Assembly (NCBI GenBank): GCA_029339195.1 | Contig: JAPTJF010000301.1 | Coordinates: forward strand, 1-64,000 | DNA: 64,000 nucleotides | DNA from: Micractinium sp. NFX-FRZ | Taxonomy: Eukaryota > Chlorophyta > Trebouxiophyceae > Chlorellales > Chlorellaceae | Direction: 5' to 3' | In this document: piece by piece, positions 10,534-21,859 of the stretch | How positions within the stretch are numbered: the stretch's first letter is position 1 | How the letters are laid out: each line of letters begins with the position of its first letter | The notes under the pieces: model-generated | Seen by the model: only the letters and a program-made list of their open reading frames with translations | Databases searched by the model: none | Told to the model about the DNA's origin: nothing | Position numbers and translations under genes: made by a program

Positions 10534-11727
10534 CTACTGCTCCGCCAGGCTGGGGAAGTCGCACTTGAAGACGGCGGGGGGCAGGCGCTTGGCTTCGGCC
10601 TCGGAGTAGCAGGCGCTGGGCACGGCGGCGCTGAGGCACCACACGCAGTGGGCCTGGGTGCACGAGTCCTGCACGGGGGACAGGCGTGGGCCACGAGGCA
10701 GGCAGGTGCTGTGGGCAACACATGGGCAGCCAGTGCCCTGCCGGGAGCTAAGCAGCAATAGGGCACTGCCCCAGCTGGCAGCGGCTGTGCCTCTTCCCCT
10801 CCTACTGCCGCGCGTCCTGTGGCGTGTTAGCTTTACTCCTTTCCCGCCTCAGGACCCGGCCCCGCTCTCACCTCATCCGACAGGCTGCCGCAGTCCGTGT
10901 CGGGAGACGGCGAATCAGGGGAGGGGCTCTCGGGCGGGGCAGGCGGCGGCGGGAAGTCGCAGGTGAAGAGCTCTGAGTGGGGAAGGTTAGTGGCAGCGTA
11001 GCAAAGGGTGGCACTGATTGGTGCAAGACGCATGTGTGGCGCCAGAAGGCATGGCAGGGGAGCAAGGGGGGAAAGGCGAGCACAATCAGGGAGCGGCGTC
11101 CTCCTCTCAGCTCACAAGCAGCCCGCCACAGCCACAGCCACGCAACTCACTGGGGGGCAGCCTCTGGGCAATGGTCGTCTCGAAGCAGCTGTCCCACTTG
11201 CCCCTGCAGGCACAGGGGGCCCGGTTCGGTGAAAGCGGGGCGCGGCACCGCGCGGGCAGGCCAGGCGTGCGAGGGCCAGACGGCGGCCTGGGCGCATGCA
11301 GGGCCCCACCAGCTCACCAGGCAAGGCAGACGGTGCAGCGGTCGGTGTGCTCCTGGCAGATGGTCTTGTTGTAGGTCTCGCAAATGTCAAATGGGTTGAC
11401 TGCAGAGGCCAGCGGGGGAATGGCAAGTGGGGGAAGCATTGGGCAGGCGTGCGGCAGGGCAACAAGCAGCAGCAGGGACACGAGGTCTGCCGCACCAGGC
11501 GCCGAAAGACGGTGGTGCCACCAATGGGCATCAGCTTTACAGAGCATTCTTCTGCTGTCAAGGCCTACAGGAGAAGCTGGAGATCTGCCGTGGTGACACT
11601 GCACTCCGGCAACCAACAGCCAAGGCAGGCGCACAGGCGCACCTCCTACCGCCAGGCGTGACGCCGCTGCCGGCGCCACCGCAAACACTGCCAGCAGCGC
11701 CAGGCAGGCTGCTGTGCGCGCGACCAT
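10534..11727 (-). CDS. small secreted Cys-rich protein with internal duplication
   Basis: Five exons on the minus strand (11727-11643, 11399-11318, 11203-11151, 10972-10872, 10668-10534), all GT-AG and phase-consistent, encode about 151 residues. Residues 1-22 (MVARTAACLALLAVFAVAPA) form a signal peptide. The mature part holds two copies of a Cys motif. The first runs from CTVCLAWGKWDSCF to RLPPKLFTCDFP and the second from CVWCLSAAVPSACY to RLPPAVFKCDFP, joined by a Pro/Ser/Asp linker. The conserved pattern is C..C, then C[FY], then RLPP..F.CDFP. I do not recognise the family. It is likely disulfide-bonded and extracellular. It diverges from the NHX gene, with 509 bases between start codons. 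Confidence 0.75.
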
Positions 11728-12236
11728 TGGATTGGGCGATGCGCCTCCTGTAGGTGCGTTGCAGCAGGCGGCAAACAAGGGGGGCCAACGCGGGGTGATC
11801 GGGGCTCTCAAGACCAGAGAAGTTTCCCGGCTTGCAACTCGAGTACTGTCAAACACGAAACCTAGTAGTCGTTGCAGAGGTCGGGAAGCCCTAGATCGGG
11901 AAGCCCTCGCGTTCTGCACAGCCAGCGAGGCAGGACCGGCAGGGCCAGCATCTGTATGAGGCCCCCTTTCATCGGCCGTATTTCCGTTTGGAACGCCCGA
12001 CATAGCAGCAAATATATTATTGGGTTCCCTTCTGCTGCCTTGCACACCCTAGCTGGTGCCTCCGCCAAAAACCTTCACAGCGCAGTTTATCGCCCGACGT
12101 TGAGCATCCTGGGCAGAGCTTGCATCGAGGAGCAATTTGTTGACGAGTGGGCAGCGTTGCACACGCCCTCCGACGGGCTGCAAGGCCGCCGCCCACCGGC
12201 GCCCTAGTGCCGGCCGCAGCAGGCCGCCGCCCAACC

Positions 12237-15200
12237 ATGTTGACTCAGGAGGATTTCCATGACCTCTTCCCGCTGGTGCTGTGCCTGGCGCTGGCCGTCT
12301 GGCTGGGGCACGTGGTGCACTGCCGAAGGTGAGTGGGGTGGGACCTTGTGGGTGGCCAGGAGCAGGCGGCCACGAGCGCAGCGGGCGATGCGCAGGTACC
12401 ACGGACGCAGCATTCCGTCGCTGGCATAGCCGCTACTGCCGCCCACAACCCCAGCTCCCCACCTCCACCCGCAGCATTCCACTGTTACACCCCAACCCCA
12501 CCCCAACAAACAAAGCATGGCGTGAACCTGTGCCCCGCCGCTGCAGGATTTCCTTCCTCACGGAGGCCACGGTTTCGCTGCTGGTGGGGCTGCTGGCAGG
12601 GGGCGGCGTGGTGGCCTACTATATCTGGGTCAAGGGCGGCGACATCCCAACCTCGCTCACAGAGTTCAACACAGAGGTGCCTGGGGTGGGCCGGGGTGGT
12701 GTCGAGGCCGTGCTAGGGTTGGGTGGGGTGGGGCTTTGGATGCCTGGCGGGAGGACGGAGAGCACTGGGCGGTGGAGGCCACCGGGCGCCCAGGCATATG
12801 CCCCAGCAGGCCCCCTTACGGGGCGCCCCCTTCCCAATTGCACCTAGTCTAGTGTAGGCGTCACTTCAGGACGATCCGTATCCCAAGAGGTTGACGAGGC
12901 ATGCACCTTTGCACCCGCCCCCGCCCCTGCCTGCGCAGATGTTTTTCGACGCGCTGCTGCCACCCATCATCTTCAACGCCGGCTTCTCCGCCAAGAAGAA
13001 GAGCCTGTTCCGCAATTTGTGAGCCCTGCGGGAGCCCCCTGGAGCAGCTGGCAGGGCAGGGCAGGCAGGGCAGGGCAGGGCAGGGTCCAGCGAGCGCCTT
13101 GCTCCAGGGGGCGGGAGTGAGGCGGTGATTATAATTTCGCACCTGCGGAGGGAGTAACTCGACGGGCCGGAGAGGGTGCTGCCGGGCTGCCTGGCGCCTG
13201 CGTGCTGACTTCTCCCTCTCCCCCTCCTTCCGTCCCCTCTCATCCCTGTGCCTGCGCAGCACCACGCTGGCGCTGTTTGGCGTGGTGGGCACGTTCATGA
13301 CCGCGGGCATGATTGCGGCAGGTGGGCGGGGAGGGGGCAGGGGCGGCGGGGAGAGGGGACATGCATTGTGCCGCGAGTGGGGTGGTGGCACTCGGCCGCA
13401 AGAAATGCAGGCCATGCTGGCTTGGCGTCCCAACACCCCGGTTTGCCTCCTCACGCTGCCTTGCTGCCTGCCCCACCGCCGCAGGCGTCCACGCCGTGCT
13501 GTCGGCGCTGGGCCTGAGCCCCGGGCACGTGCTGAGCGACAGCCTGGCGCTGGGCACCGTGTTTAGTTCGTCAGACAGCGTGGCGGCCCTGCAAATCCTG
13601 GACCCTGACGCCACGCCAGTGCTCTACTCCCTGGTGTTTGGGGAGGGCGTGGTGAACGACGCCAGCGCCATCGTGCTGCTGCGCGCGGTGGAGAAGATCA
13701 GGTGGGGGCGGGGGCGGGGGTGGTGATGAGAGGGGGGTGGTTGATGGGGGGGGGGGCAGCCCTGCAGCCCTGGTGGGGATGAGGGTGGGGATGGGTGGAG
13801 GAGAGCAGGTGGGGTGGGGGGCGGGAGGTGGAGGCCCAGCTGCCAGGTGGGGTGAGGGAGGGGGTGGGGGCGGTGCAGAGCGCGTGCATGCGCTGCCCAG
13901 CCACGCCTGGTTCTCGCTCACTCCGCCCGCCCGCCCCCACCCGCCCACGGGCCCCCTCCCTGGCGCAGCCGGAGCTCCCAGCTGAACGGCGACACCCTGC
14001 TCCTCATCTGCGGCAGCTTTGTGCGCCTCTTCATCTTCAGGCAAGCCGGCCTGTCTGCCCTGATCAGTGCGGCCATTGCCCTTGGGCAAGCCAGCTAGCC
14101 TGCTTGTGCACCCCTTGGGCAGTCCCGCCTGCTTGGCTGATGTGCACCTCCCACATCGCCGCTCAGCCGGACAGATGTGTGCGCAGCCCGTACCTCTCTT
14201 GCCACTCAGCATGCCTGCCCTCCCATGTCTTTCCTTGGGCAACACCCGGCCGCTGCCCCGCACCCATGCTGCCCGCCCATGTTCCATCGCCCCACCCCCC
14301 ACCCCACCCCACCCCGCACCCGCCACCCTGCTTCCTTTCGCCCCGCTGTGCAGCCTGCTGCTGGGCGTGGGCGTGGGCCTGGCCAGCGCCTACCTCATCA
14401 AGCGCTCGTTTGCGCACCACTCGACGGACCGCGAGGTGACGCTGGTGGGCCTGCTGGGCTTCCTGGCGTACCTGCTGGCCGAGGAGCTGCAGCTGTCGGG
14501 GATCTTCTCCGTCTTCTTCTGCGGCATCACGATGAGGTGGGTGGGGGGGGCTGGGGGGCAGGGCTGCAGCGAGGGTGAGGGTTGGTGGGTGGTCGCAATT
14601 GGGGTGGGGGGTGAGCTGGTGCTAGCCTGCAAGTGCCCAGTCGTCTTCTGCGGCATCACAATGAGGTGTGTGCGTGTGTGGAAAGGGGTGGTGGTTTCGG
14701 GGGTTTCGGGGTAAGAGGAGGGCTGCAGCCAGGGGAGGGAGGTGGGATCCCCCCCAATTGGCGCGGGGGGAGTGAGACGTAGCTCGCTTGCGTCTGTGCG
14801 GTCGTTCTTGCGGGGCGGTGATGGTGAGGCGAGCTGGCGGGGGGAGTGCCGCCTTCACGTCGCGTGTAAGGTGGGGTAGAGAGGAAGTTGGTGCGATGCT
14901 CGCGGCTTGCTGGGAGTCTGCCGTGGCTGGCTTCTGTCCCCTGAAAATTTGCTTCCGCACATGCCGCCCCGCCTCGTGTGTGCAGCCACTACACCTGGCA
15001 CGCGCTGTCCCCCTCAGCCAAAGTGGTCACAGGTGAGTGCCAGGCACACCCGCCTGCCTGCCCGCCTGCCTGCTCGCCTGCGTGCTTGGGTGGAGGCTCC
15101 CGGGGCCGGGCAGGCCGTACCGCTCACCTTGCCTAGCCATCCCTGCCACTTCCCCTCCCGCAATGCCCTCCGCCCTGCCCCGCCCCCGCCTGCACTGCCG

Positions 15201-18200
15201 CACAACTTGGCATCTGCCCGTGCCCCCACCCCCTGGCCCCTCCCCACACAATCTCCTCTCCATCCCCTCTCCACCCACACCGCCTCAACCTTCCCCACCT
15301 CCTGCCTCAATAGTCTGGTCCTTATAGCTTTTCACTTCCCCAAGAGGATTCAACTTCAGGACCTCCTGCCTCACTGTGTCTTCCCCACACTCCCTCCCCT
15401 TCCCCCTCGCACCTCCCAGTCTACCTCTTCCGCGTCCTCCCCTTCACCTCCGGCCTCCTTCTCCTCTTCCTCTTCGCCGCCCCTCCAGAGTATGCCCCCC
15501 AACCTGCCCCCTCCTCCATCCCCCCCCTCCCCCCCCGCAGTCTACCTCTTCCGCATCCTCTCCTTCACCTCCGGCCTCCTTCTCCTCTTCCTCTTCGCCG
15601 CCCCTCCAGAGTATGCCCCCCAATCTGCCCCCTCCTCCATCCCCCCCCTCCCCCCCCGCAGTCTACCTCTTCCGCATCCTCTCCTTCACCTCGGAGCTCT
15701 TCCTCTTCCTCTACGCCGGCTTCTCCATGTGGAGCTCTGCACTGTGGAGGGACCTGGCGGAGGAGTCAAAGGTGGGTGGGGGGGCGTGCCTGGGTGGTTA
15801 TACGTTATGTGGTTGCAAAAGAGGCAAAGATGGGTGGGGTGCGGTGGCACTGACGAGGCACGTGGTTTGCAAAACAGACAGGGGCGGGCGCTGGGGGTTG
15901 GGGATGTCTGATGTGGGTTGATTGCCACCGGCGCGTTGGCGGTGGGGGTGGGGGGTAGAGCGATGGGGCCCCGGCAAGGCGTGCTGTTGTGAGGGCAGGC
16001 CTGCTGCCCTTGCTGCCCGCCCTCCCGCTGCTGCTACATCCAGCTCTTGCCGACGTTGCGCTGTGCCGCAGAGCGAGCTGGCGCGGGAGGCGATGCTGCT
16101 GGCGGCGGCGCTGGTGGTGCTGGTGCTGGCGGCCCGTGCGCTGACCATTGGGCCGCTGGCGGTGCTGGCCAACACCTGGCGCCCGCCTGGCTCCCGCATC
16201 ACGCTGGGGCAGGGCGCAGTGATCTGGTGGAGCGGCAGCATCCGAGGCGCCAGTGCGTGGGCGGGCTCTGGGGCATAGGCTGGTGCATGGGGCGCACCCA
16301 CCCAGCCAGACCCTTGCCGCGCCCGCGCCAGACCCGGTGCCAGTGGCAGCGCCCGGCGCCCGGCGCTGCAGCATGGCCTGCGTGCATCGGCCCTGCTGGC
16401 CTGCACCGCATGGACCACACGCGCACCACGGCCCTTCAGCGCCCTGCACTGCTTACCAAATCCAGCCTCTCCCCCCTTGGCTCACTGGCGCCCCCCTGCC
16501 CCCACGCGCCTGCGCCCCACGTGCCCCATGTGCAGTCACTGTTGCCATGGCCTTCAAGAGCTTTGCCGCCGGCCCAGAGGGCGCCAGCCGGGACAGCCAG
16601 GTCATCGTGGTGGCTTCCAACACAGCCGTCATCTTCTTCACAGGCGAGCATCTGCCGCCGCTGACAGACAGCTGGCTGCATGGCAGGGGGGCGTTGTGCA
16701 CGGGGGGGAGAGCGGGTGGCCAAGCTGCCCAGTGAGCAGAAGGGTGTGCCAAGGAGGCGGGCCCGCGCGTCTGTAGGAGGTGCAGCAGCAGTACCATGCA
16801 GCAGTACCAGTGGAAGCGGTACAGTGGGAGAGGAGCCGAGTGAGAGTACCAGCACACCTTCCGCTGTGCCCGCCGCCACGCTGTGCCTGCAGTGGTGCTG
16901 GGCGGCATCACCAGCCGCCTCATCAAGTGGATGCTGTCCCACGAAGAGGGAAGCTTACAAGCCCAGCCTAGCGCCCTGGCCTCCTACCCCTCGCTGTCCC
17001 CAGAAGGCGTCAGGTGCGGCCGGTGTGGTGCGGTGGGTGTGACCGGGCAGGAGCGAGAGGGGGTGACCAGGGACGAGGCAGGGTGGGCAGGAGCGTGCCC
17101 GGCGGGACCCGCCTACACCCATGCTCCACTGCTTGCTGCGCTGCCTGCTGCCTCCTTGACAAAAGGGCCCTCCTCCCCTCCTCACCCCCACCCCTTCACC
17201 CTGCCCCGTTGTGTGCCTGCAGCGCGCCGCTCCTGACCTCCGCCCTGCAGCGCCACCTGCACTGGAACCGCAAGGCCCCCATCTACACAGCCTGGCACAA
17301 GCTGGACGCTTGGCTGTACCCCATCTTTGGGGGCAGGGCGCCGCAGGTGGGCCCAGGGGGCCGACCCTGCTGCCTTGCCGTGCACCCCGGCAGTAGGCTG
17401 ACAGCCCGGGGGGAGAGCATTGAAAAGGGCAGGGCAAGCCTGTAGGGGGGGTGTCCAGGGCAGTTGTGAGGCGTGCCACCGGATGCGCGTTGGCTGCGGC
17501 AAAGCAGGCGCAGCAGCTGACGAGGGTGAACCGCGTCCTGAGTTTCAGCCAAGCTGGTGCAATGGCCGAGCGGTGCACCTCTGCTGGATCCACCCTGAAC
17601 CTTGGGTTACCCAACCTGCTGCTTGCCCCCCGCCCGCCCGCCCGCCGACCCGCCTGCCTGCCGTGCAGTCGCCGGGCTACCACTCCCCCCCGCCCAGCCC
17701 TGGTCGCCAGGTCATCAACAGCGTGATGGGCCCCAGCATTCTGAAGCGCCTCACCCCGCCTCCCCCGGACAGCGCCTGCCCCCCCGCCGGCAATGGACGG
17801 GATCCGCCCTCACACGCCGAGGGAAGCAGGGCAGCCGAAGCCGGCCTGGCAACTGGCCCCCTCGCACCCGCGCCCCCATCATCGGTTTCGCCTGCCGCCA
17901 CCAGCAGGCCGCCACGCCACCCCGACCCCTTCCGCCTCTGGCCAGCGCCCATTGACGCCCAGCCTGCTCCGCCCGCCGGGGGGCAGCTGCGGGACAGCAT
18001 GGCCTCAACCAGCAGAAACTCTTCTGCCAGGACCCCGCCCAGGGTCTCCCGGGTGGCCAGCCAGCGGGAGGAGGCGGCGGATATGCACCCAGCCGACGCG
18101 CTGGAGGGTGAGCCCGCTGGGCTTCCGCCTGCTGCGCACGCTGCCGAGCTCACCCGCCTGCTGCTCCTGTGCATGCCTGTCGGCCTGCTCCTGTGCGTGC

Positions 18201-18920
18201 ATGCGCGTTGGCCTGAAACATGCTGCCCCTTGCCCGCCTGCCTGCCCGCCCGAGCTCGACGCATGGTCCTTGCTTGCAGGTGCCTGCTGCTCTTCCTGGG
18301 CACCCATGCCTCCATCGTCCCCTCTACTGCCACGCACCGCTTGTCCAACCTGCACTTGCCCCTGCCCCCGTGCCCCCACTCCTTGCCCCCGCCCCCCTTC
18401 CGTCTGCAGAGCTCTTCTCCTTCCAGTCGGGCAGGCTGGACAGCGCAGCCAGCCGGCAGGTGGACTGGAGGGACAGGTGCGCTGTGCTGTGCCGTGGCGT
18501 GGCGTGCTGTGCGGTGCTGTGCTGCTCCGCACTGTTCCACGCTGTCCTGTTCTGTGAAATACGCTACGCTATGCTGTGTTATGAAGTGAGCTGCTGACTG
18601 CGCAGCCGTTCCGTCCCCGGACCTCCTCACGGATACTTCTTGCTCCACTCACGATGCCCCGCATGGGCCGACCTGCCCTCTCTGCACCTCTCTCTCTCTC
18701 TCTGTGCAGTGCCGAATTTGGGGAGGATGCTTTCCTGGCTGCCGGGGCACCCTCTGGCGAAGCGGACGTGCAGGGCGCTGGCGACGAGGAAAATGCACAG
18801 CAGGCAGGGCAGGAGCAGGGGCCGGCTGCCCCGGCGGTGACGGGCCCGCCCCGCCTCTCCCGCCCCTCTCCCTTTGCGGACACAGAGCGCGACGGCGAGC
18901 ATGGTGAATCGGCGGTGTAG
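12237..18920 (+). CDS. Na+(K+)/H+ exchanger, NHX type (CPA1 family)
   Basis: Sixteen exons encode about 747 residues: 12237-12328, 12547-12676, 12939-13018, 13260-13321, 13485-13701, 13969-14040, 14354-14536, 14986-15032, 15662-15771, 16072-16252, 16536-16643, 16893-17013, 17223-17346, 17669-18107, 18410-18476 and 18710-18920. All join in phase. Family marks are FFDALLPPIIFNAGF (about residues 76-90, the conserved amiloride-binding-type helix), SSSDSV (about 149-154), FGEGVVNDA (about 173-181) and FFCGITMSHYTWH. There are about 10-12 hydrophobic spans and a long Ser/Pro-rich cytosolic tail. The protein exchanges Na+ or K+ for H+, probably at an endomembrane or the plasma membrane, for pH and salt balance. 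Introns 6 (14041-14353) and 11 (16644-16892) begin with GC. Introns 7 and 8 contain copies of exon edges. Confidence 0.88.
13040..13087. repeat. intronic (GGGCA)n-like repeat
   Basis: Tandem ggcagggcagg units lie just inside intron 3 of the NHX gene. No coding sense. Confidence 0.6.
13702..13870 (+). repeat. G-run region in NHX intron 5
   Basis: Many runs of four to eleven G on the plus strand (for example around 13746-13757) could form G-quadruplexes in DNA or in the pre-mRNA. They sit just after the 5' splice site of intron 5. Confidence 0.6.
14641..14668 (+). repeat. intronic copy of the end of NHX exon 7 with its 5' splice site
   Basis: The stretch tcttctgcggcatcac, then atgaggtg, repeats the end of exon 7 and its donor (about 14514-14540) with one or two changes. 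It lies within intron 7. A cag precedes it and a gtgtg donor follows, so it looks like a mini-exon. Its length would break the reading frame. Confidence 0.8.
15420..15661 (+). repeat. two 121-bp tandem copies of a 3' splice site plus exon start (NHX intron 8)
   Basis: The sequence cag then tctacctcttccgc begins at 15420, 15541 and 15662, an exact 121-base period. The third copy is the real exon 9. The first two extend about 100 bases, include the pyrimidine tract and acceptor, and have diverged in the exon-like part. All three acceptors have the phase needed after exon 8. Because 121 is not a multiple of three, using an upstream acceptor and reading through would shift the frame. Confidence 0.9.
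18481..18560. repeat. intronic gctgtgctg-type minisatellite (NHX intron 15)
   Basis: Imperfect short units around gctgtgccgtg and gtgctgtgc. Similar sequence occurs in introns of the RavA-like gene (44083-44125, opposite orientation) and of the TFIIIC90-like gene (51465-51590). Confidence 0.6.
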
Positions 18921-19395
18921 CTGCCCTGGGTTGGACTGCACATGAACAGCTCACCGCCATTTGCCGCAGTGTACACTCTTCCCGCCGAGTATTATCCATC
19001 CTACCCGTCCCCACCCACTACCCCTCAGCCGTCCCTGCAAGCTGTGAGCACCCTTGCTGCCCTTTCTCACTGTCTCTCTGCTGGTGCCTCTCTCACATGT
19101 CCTGATACCTCACGCTGAGTACACACGTGTTACAAGGTCGTTTCCCCCGCCAACAGCCAGGCATGTGAGCGGAAGGCATGGAGGACGGGCCGCATGCCTT
19201 TGCCGCAACCAGCAGCTCAGCAGCCCGCCAGCGCAACCCCGGAAGCGTGCACTGCTGCCTCACGGCAGCTCATCTGAACCGGTGGGCCAGCCAGACAGCT
19301 GATTCAGGGGCTAGAGGTGGCGACTGACGCTGTTACATGAGGCCGCCCGCCAGCGCAAGCACTCGCTCTTGGAAGCTACCAACCCTAAGCCGACT
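18921..19395. other. convergent intergenic region, NHX to SPC25
   Basis: Tail-to-tail space of about 475 bases, probably made of the two 3' untranslated regions. No gene seen. A minus-strand TGTAA lies at 19333-19337. Confidence 0.5.
19333..19337 (-). promoter_or_regulatory. possible poly(A) signal TGTAA for SPC25 gene
   Basis: TGTAA, the usual green-algal polyadenylation signal, occurs on the minus strand about 60 bases after the stop codon of the signal peptidase subunit gene. A five-base match alone is weak evidence. Confidence 0.4.
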
Positions 19396-19745
19396 CTACT
19401 TGTTCTTTCCTTCTATCAACTGCGCCAGCACCTTCTCAGTGTCCGCCTTGATTGCCTCCTTTGCCAGGAACCCGTCTGAGTGGAAGTACGAGCCCACGCT
19501 CCTGGAAAGCGTCGCCTCGAACGCTGCACCGCCGCCGCTGCCGCCCCTGCAGGCAGCAGGCAGCAAGGCAGGGTGGGTGCATGTTGCAGCAGCCTGCACC
19601 ATGCGGCAGCAGCATGCACCATGCGATAGCAGCATGCACACGCAGCAGCAGCAGCTATACACAGCTCCGGCGGCACGTACACCCTAGCACAGCACAGCAG
19701 CTATGCACAGCACCCAGCAGCTGCACAGTAGCATCTAGCTGTGGC

Positions 19746-19778
<33 letters not shown>

Positions 19779-21312
19779 TAAACACAGCTCTGGCGGCACT
19801 TACACCCTGCACAGCACAGCACAGCAGCTATGCACAGCACCCAGCAGCAGCAGCAGCAGCAGCAGCAGGACAGCAGCAGGTGCTGCCTGCTGGGGCCCCA
19901 CCTGGGTGCCATGTGCAGGGTGTATTTGTCGCCGAAGCGCGGCAGGCGGGTGGAGATGGCGAGGGCGGGCAGCCCCGTGGGCCCCCCCGCGCGCGTCAGC
20001 AGGATGGCATCCTTCTCAAACACCAGCGCAACCACTGCGGGCATGGCAAGGGGCAAACGGGGAGACAGAGCGCTTCACGCCCGCCACAGCAACTGGGGAC
20101 AACGGGTTGGTGCCAACAGGGGTGCGCCTGCCTCAAAACCAACACAGCAAACACTGCAGTGGAGACGTGATCACTGTGTGTTGTGCCTTGATCACGCCCC
20201 AGCCTCGTGTGTCCCCTCCACAGACTGGTAGAGGGGCAGGCATGCGCTGCTGAGGAGGCCCACCTGTCATGAGGGTGGAGAGCAGGACGTACGCCGCCAC
20301 GCAGCCCACCAGCAGCCAGAAGTTGGCGGGGTACTTTTGCGGGTAGAACTGCGCCAGGCAGGCCAGAGCGCAGCTGCAGGTGGGCAGGCAGGCGTGGGAG
20401 CAAGGGCGGGCAGGCACGGGCATGGGCATGGGGCGGGGATGAACAGCGTGCGGGATGGGCCAGGAGGGCGGCGGCCGCGCACCGTGCTGTGCTGTGCAGG
20501 CACGGATGGCTGTTGCGGCGTGTTGCCAGCATGGGCCGCAGCCGCCGCTGACCACACCAGGCCCCCGGCCGCCACCCTTCCAACCCCGCTTGTGGGCTCA
20601 CCACACCAGGCCCAGCGCAATCTTGATGTCCGTGTACGCGTGGTCCACGGCCAGGCCTTTCTCCGTCACAGCCTGCGGGCACGCATGGAACCAAGACAGC
20701 CATGGAAATGAGACACACTACACTGCCGCTCTGAACCGCATCCTGCAAGCACGTTGAAGGACGGAAGTGAGGCACCATGAACGGCCCTTGTCAGGCACAG
20801 TCTGTAGGAGCGCTGAGGGGTGAGCCAGCAAGCCTGGCACGTTGCAGCCTGCAGGCCGTTGGGCATCGGCTCACCAACAGGGCACTCGCACGGCTGCATC
20901 TGCACACCATCATCCCTGCCCTGCCACAAGCTAATGAAACCACACGCATGGACCGTCCACTGCTGCGCTGGGAGATGGCGGTATGCACTGACAGGTGATC
21001 CAAGAGCAGCTCCAGGATGTCAGCCTCCCAGTGAGGGCCTCACCGCTAACCGTGCCCTGCCCAACCATAATGTCACGTACACCTTCAGATGCCCCGCATA
21101 GCCACACACACAAACAGGATCAACACCAAGCCTCCCAGTGAGGGCCTCACCTCGATCACCGCCTCGTCCAGCGCCCGCTTCAGCGTGGCCCCATCCCACA
21201 GGTTGAGCTGCTCCTCCTTCTTGCCCTCGCTCGCCACCCCCTCAGCCTCCAAAGTGAACACGTCCTCCTCCCGCTCGGAGCCGCCGCCCCGCTTGCGCTG
21301 CTTGGGGGCCAT
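19396..21312 (-). CDS. SPCS2: signal peptidase complex subunit 2 (SPC25/SPCS2)
   Basis: Five exons on the minus strand (21312-21151, 20672-20602, 20373-20264, 20034-19902, 19546-19396), all GT-AG and in phase, encode about 208 residues, close to the usual family length. The N-terminus is basic, followed by NLWDGATLKRALDEAV, which fits the conserved start of the family (bound to the cytosolic face). Two membrane spans follow (LGLVWCCALACLAQF and NFWLLVGCVAAYVLLSTLM) around QFYPQKYPAN. The C-terminal part (SRSVGSYFHSDGFLAKEA) matches the family's conserved end. The subunit belongs to the ER complex that removes signal peptides from secreted proteins. It diverges from the SBPase-like gene, with 547 bases between start codons. 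The last intron carries CAG-rich repeats. Confidence 0.85.
19641..19870. repeat. CAG-rich tandem duplication in SPC25 intron 4
   Basis: A unit of about 80 bases occurs at about 19641-19720 and again at 19768-19848. It runs from a cagcag array through acacagctc, ggcggcac, tacaccct and gcacagcacagcagctatg to cacccagcag. Longer cag arrays lie between the two units and after the second. Confidence 0.85.
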
Positions 21313-21859
21313 GCTTGGGCGGCTGAGCGCAAGAAGTGCTCCTGCATGGGCAGGCGGCAGCAGCGGCGGCGGTGGCGTCAAGGAATGGCGGCAGCGGTGG
21401 CGGCTGACCCACTTCCAACGCAAGCTGCACCGTTGATTGCGGGCGATCCAGAGAACCCACTGGAGTCCAAACTCGTGCTCAGGGCTGCGAACAGAGAAGC
21501 TGCCGCCTGCAAAAGTGCCGCTGCCGATTGCAGGGTGCGCCAGGAGCTCTCCGCTCTATGTGGCTCGTGCCACCGTCTCCTTAGGCCGGTAGCAGTGATC
21601 TGCGAGCCAACAGGCAGCGGAACACCCACACCTGTAAGCAGTCGCCCGTTGCCACGCTCCTAGTGGACCCCCGACTGCTTTTCTGTGCTACTTACTGATC
21701 AGTCAAAAGAGAGGTGCCGATCGCTCATCGCGCCCAGCCATTTGGCCCGCCCTGCAGTACAGCCTCGGCGTACTGCCAGCGCCCGAACCGCACCGAAAGT
21801 TGTCCTGCGTGTCGCTCCAATTGTGTCTGATTGTTCTGTGCAGCTACCAGTGAGCAACC

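Noticed and set aside
14907..15911. Plus-strand frame of 334 codons overlapping NHX exons 8-9
   Set aside because: It reads through introns and the 121-bp tandem copies; the NHX exon model explains the coding parts better.
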